Source: Taxillus chinensis
Lineage: Eukaryota > Streptophyta > Magnoliopsida > Santalales > Loranthaceae
Assembly: GCA_023512835.1 (NCBI GenBank)
Contig: JAKCVP010000384.1
Location: 62,001-126,000, forward strand
Reading direction: 5' to 3'
Length of the DNA stretch: 64,000 nt
This document shows, piece by piece, positions 60,829 through 64,000 of the stretch. The position numbers and the translations under genes are program-made. Within the stretch, counting starts at the first letter, position 1; each line of letters opens with the position of its first letter. Under the pieces are notes generated by a model. That model was not told the origin of the DNA. It ran no database searches and saw nothing but the letters and a program-made list of their open reading frames with translations.

Positions 60829-63800
60829 CTACATCAGAGTGCAGTCGTCCGTGATGACAACCCTTCCTCCAGCGACCTCAATCTCCTCTCCGTCTTCGAC
60901 TATATCGTCGTCATCATGTTCAAGGCCCTCGCCCCTCGCAGATTGCATGCGTCGAGCCAGTGCGGCCAGCATGCCTCGTGTAATGAACGTTTGTTGCCCT
61001 CCACCCCTGCTAGAAAGCTCAGCGCGGTTCTGTGCAAGAATCGCGTCGGCCTCGTGCCAACGTCGACGTGTCTGCAAATGATTTCCCCGAACCAGATAGT
61101 CGCTGTACAAGCCGTCTGCTGCGGAGTCCTGCGCCGAAGCTTCTGGTGCGCTATTGCTAACGGGAACAGTAAACCAGTCCTCATGCTCAGACTCATCGCT
61201 GCTGATACCATGCGGAGCATCATAAGCTTCAGTCCCTCCCTCCCCTAGTAATGGTTCTTCTTCCGTCGCATCAGCTCGACGCTGACTTTGGCGCCTGCCC
61301 GTTACATCCAAGGACGAGAATCTATTGGCGTCCTCTCGAGCTTGTACACCAACGCCTCGTCTAGCGTCTCGCTGAAGTCGCTTGTCGGGCGAGAAGATTT
61401 TGACCGTGTGGTCGATACCGGAAACGGCCAGCATGGGCTCGAAAGGATGACCGGTGATTACGTTGACAACCTCGCCATCGCCTTCGAGAATGTTGACCAG
61501 TTTTCCACTTGCCGTCTCCCATATAAAGAGATGACCCGTGTCTGATCCGGACACAACGTACTCATCGTCTTTGCCAAAGAAATTCACATCCTTGACTGTC
61601 TGGACATTTGCGTGGCCAGAGTACTGTCGTGTGGCAGCTACACACGGAACGCCGAGCTGGACATTTGATCGCAACGATGTGCGCTCCCAAGCGGAGCGCG
61701 AAAGGATGTGCGTACGCTCGGCTTCGCCGCTGTCTTCATCGGGTTCGTCGTCATTCTCATCCTCATCGTCGTCCTCAAACTCGCCATCGTCGTCCTCATG
61801 TTCACTCTCCAGAACTGCGCTGAGATCATCGACACTCACGACAGAATCCTCACCATCATCTGAAGCAACAATGTTGGACACAACAGCGTCGTCGGCACTC
61901 TCGTCATCAGATGCAATTCCGTGGACCTGTTCACGTAACGCTGCCTCAGCATCCGACAGCGTTCTAGGGAAGCTGCTACCGCCGAAGGCATGGAAAGGAT
62001 CTTTGAAGCCAAGTTCACCTGCGAGCTGCAAGAGTATCCCGCGTGCATACCCCTGACCCCAGCGAAGAATCGCTTCTTTTCGATTCTGCCGCATGGACTG
62101 GCGCCCAGGTTCCGCGTGCGCGCTGCTAAGGTCTGCAAAGGGTACCCCTACGGCTTGCCCGAATGCGCTAACAGCAGCCCTCTCATTCATCGCCAGATAA
62201 CGTTGACCTGTAACCTCGAAGGGTGAGCTCCCGACACGGAGGATTGGCGATGAAGTTGCACGATGAAGCAAGCTCTGAATGAGGCAATCTTCGATCGCTT
62301 CGATTCCAGAACCCTCTGGAACTGGCAATCGAGGATCGCCGCCCGGAATATGTCTCTTAGCCGTGAATCCCTCCAAGAGACCGCCCGGACCACTGTCAAG
62401 CCAGAGGACAATCGCTTTTATGAAGTCATAGCAAAACAGCTCATGTTCCTCCTTATCGGAATCTGGCCTACTTTCGTTCGGTGCCGGACGTATAGCAATG
62501 AAGTGTCGCGCTGTTGGTGCATCATTACTTGGGAGCGAGCCGCCGAGCAAGCGTGAAAGTGTGCCACAGGCCTGGGCAAGCCGACGAGCTCTTTCTCGTT
62601 GCTTGCGCAGTAATCTGTTAGCAGCGGCTTGTGTCTCGGTTGGATTTACCGGGTATCTCCAATTTCTGATCGCTTCGTCCATATGCTCGATGACTGCAGC
62701 AGCAGCCTCCAAAGCTGCGGATAATTCATGCCGTGGTACCGGAGCCATTGCCTCAGGCGTCTGTGGAAGAGTCGAAAATATGCCCTTGCAGATCTTGTGC
62801 AGGCCGCTTGCTATCTTAAGCGCTCTTTTCTCCTCTTCATTGTCAGATTCCCGGTGCGAATCATTGCCACTGTCGTCGCTATCGTCGGCCAACAGTATGG
62901 TCTCGCTCTGTCCGTTCTCATAGTTGATGCGTAATCGACGGCTGCCCTCAGCGCTGTTGAGATCCTCGTAGCTGAGTCGCTCTCGAGGACTGGCCCGCTC
63001 TTGGGCATCATTAGACGTTGTAGATCCAGTCGCAGGGCGACGGCGCTTTCTATTCTTGTCCGCTCTGATCCTTGCGTGACCCGCACTAGTTGTGAAGCCT
63101 GGTCTCTTCGCAGGTCTCTCAGTAACGTCTGGATCGCTTGTCATGTCGAAATGATAAATGGAGTCACTAGACCAAGAGACAACGAGTGAATTTGGATGGG
63201 CGTCGCTGATCTTACAGGCGGTAATGTGGCCACGGTCGGTATGTTTTGCTCTTGCCTGGCCTTTCGGCGCGAATCGTCGAACGCACTGGGTAGCGCTGGA
63301 GATTCCGTCGTCGTCGAATTTGGCCTTGCCACCTCGCTCAGCGTTGGTGTCCCTTCCGAGCATGCGTCTGTCATGCAGGAAACAGTGTGGGTGTGCCCCT
63401 CCAAGAGCGATGTAGTGAGGCTGACTAGCTGAACAGGAGATGGTGTTGAGATCTATATGCTGGCGCTTATACGAGATCAACGGCGGCGGAACAGGACCAT
63501 CGTTCCAATCGCTCTGGACGGTGCCCCAGCGTAGACCAGCATTCCGAGGTCTGGGATACGCAGATGAAGGTTGCCGAAGGTCCCACTGACGAACCTCTCC
63601 ATCTTCTGAACACGTCAGAAAAAGGAAAGGAGATGACTCAGTCACTATGCGCTTGACCCGATCGCTATGAGAACGGTAGATCCTAGCATTGGTGTCGCCC
63701 TCTGTCAACAACCGGGCGCGTGAAGGCATCCCAGCCTCTGCATGTACTGTCGACCGACCTGAATATTCAATATCGAAGATGCGTATCTGAGCATCACCAG

Positions 63801-64000
63801 CACACGAGACCACGGTCCTGTCGTTGGAGTGAGGCATGAACTTGACGCTGAAGATGTTGGCTGTGTGACCAGTCTCAATGAAAGTAGAATGGCTAAAAGG
63901 GTTGATAGTGTCATCTGGAAGATAACGATGGATATTGACACGAGTGTCATCAGAGCCGGTTGCTAGAAGTTGGCCATTCTTGGACCAACTATCAGAGTGT
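60829..64000 (-). CDS. WD40-repeat protein of the IQW1/DCAF6-DCAF8 type (N terminus beyond window)
   Basis: The frame enters from the right edge and runs to TAG at 60829, giving about 1057 visible residues. WD repeats occupy both ends. The N-terminal set includes LLATGSDDTRVNIHRYLP, VVSCAGDAQIRIFDIEYSG and FLTCSEDGEVRQWDLRQPSS. The C-terminal set has YVVSGSDTGHLFIWE and MLAVSGIDHTVKIFSPDK. Between them lie a basic nuclear-signal-like patch (DKNRKRRRPATG), helices and a long Asp/Glu tract (about residues 740-775). This split propeller with an inserted acidic region is that of DCAF6/8 and fission-yeast Iqw1, adaptors for Cul4-Ddb1 ubiquitin ligases. The role is inferred. No intron is needed in the visible part. 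Confidence 0.87.
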   Translation of the reverse strand, partial: HSDSWSKNGQLLATGSDDTRVNIHRYLPDDTINPFSHSTFIETGHTANIFSVKFMPHSNDRTVVSCAGDAQIRIFDIEYSGRSTVHAEAGMPSRARLLTEGDTNARIYRSHSDRVKRIVTESSPFLFLTCSEDGEVRQWDLRQPSSAYPRPRNAGLRWGTVQSDWNDGPVPPPLISYKRQHIDLNTISCSASQPHYIALGGAHPHCFLHDRRMLGRDTNAERGGKAKFDDDGISSATQCVRRFAPKGQARAKHTDRGHITACKISDAHPNSLVVSWSSDSIYHFDMTSDPDVTERPAKRPGFTTSAGHARIRADKNRKRRRPATGSTTSNDAQERASPRERLSYEDLNSAEGSRRLRINYENGQSETILLADDSDDSGNDSHRESDNEEEKRALKIASGLHKICKGIFSTLPQTPEAMAPVPRHELSAALEAAAAVIEHMDEAIRNWRYPVNPTETQAAANRLLRKQRERARRLAQACGTLSRLLGGSLPSNDAPTARHFIAIRPAPNESRPDSDKEEHELFCYDFIKAIVLWLDSGPGGLLEGFTAKRHIPGGDPRLPVPEGSGIEAIEDCLIQSLLHRATSSPILRVGSSPFEVTGQRYLAMNERAAVSAFGQAVGVPFADLSSAHAEPGRQSMRQNRKEAILRWGQGYARGILLQLAGELGFKDPFHAFGGSSFPRTLSDAEAALREQVHGIASDDESADDAVVSNIVASDDGEDSVVSVDDLSAVLESEHEDDDGEFEDDDEDENDDEPDEDSGEAERTHILSRSAWERTSLRSNVQLGVPCVAATRQYSGHANVQTVKDVNFFGKDDEYVVSGSDTGHLFIWETASGKLVNILEGDGEVVNVITGHPFEPMLAVSGIDHTVKIFSPDKRLQRDARRGVGVQAREDANRFSSLDVTGRRQSQRRADATEEEPLLGEGGTEAYDAPHGISSDESEHEDWFTVPVSNSAPEASAQDSAADGLYSDYLVRGNHLQTRRRWHEADAILAQNRAELSSRGGGQQTFITRGMLAALARRMQSARGEGLEHDDDDIVEDGEEIEVAGGRVVITDDCTLM

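Overview
The window comes from a filamentous ascomycete (Pezizomycotina). Genes are split by short introns (about 53-102 bp, one of 206 bp) with GTRNGT-like donors and CTRAC-like branch points. There is a FlbD-type Myb conidiation regulator, a Zn2Cys6 factor and a LaeA-like methyltransferase, and an LTR retrotransposon has been destroyed by CpA-to-TpA repeat-induced point mutation (RIP). A dothideomycete is my guess, held weakly. There is no PKS/NRPS cluster, prophage or CRISPR; this is mostly housekeeping chromosome with wide intergenic stretches.

Left end (1-9.2 kb): the 3' end of an unrecognised gene, an intron-containing tRNA-Pro(CGG), and a structurally complete but dead Ty1/copia element on the minus strand (847-6189; 173-bp LTRs, CCCAG target duplication, half-tRNA-iMet primer site, readable reverse-transcriptase remnants). 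A 3-kb stretch without convincing genes follows.

Middle (9.2-37.6 kb): flbD-like Myb gene with a 5-kb gene-free upstream region; GAL7 with an apparent 3-nt exon; ERG28; a Yip1-domain protein; a RanBP3/Yrb2-like protein; a LaeA-like methyltransferase; KRR1 (rRNA processing); 3-ketoacyl-CoA reductase IFA38; a Zn2Cys6 regulator; a cytochrome b561-type membrane protein with a long disordered tail; and a SelW/Rdx-type thioredoxin-like gene whose frame is broken at a homopolymer.

Right part (38-64 kb): a candidate 72-residue membrane protein; a Cdc4-type F-box/WD40 gene; a ZIP9-like zinc transporter; a large fungus-specific protein of unknown function; Ap4A phosphorylase; a two-AN1-finger Cuz1-like protein; a small unknown protein; NSRP1-like and NFKBIL1-like genes sharing a 257-bp divergent promoter; PHO85-type kinase; and an IQW1/DCAF-type WD40 gene cut by the window edge.

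The genes do not form one pathway. Recurrent arrangements are divergent pairs (ERG28/YIP, IFA38/Zn2Cys6, APA2/CUZ1, NSRP1/NFKBIL1) and tightly spaced convergent pairs (GAL7/ERG28, KRR1/IFA38). The most unusual signals are the 3-nt GAL7 exon and the RIP footprint, whose two borders both fall at a paired CACGTG motif inside the LTRs.
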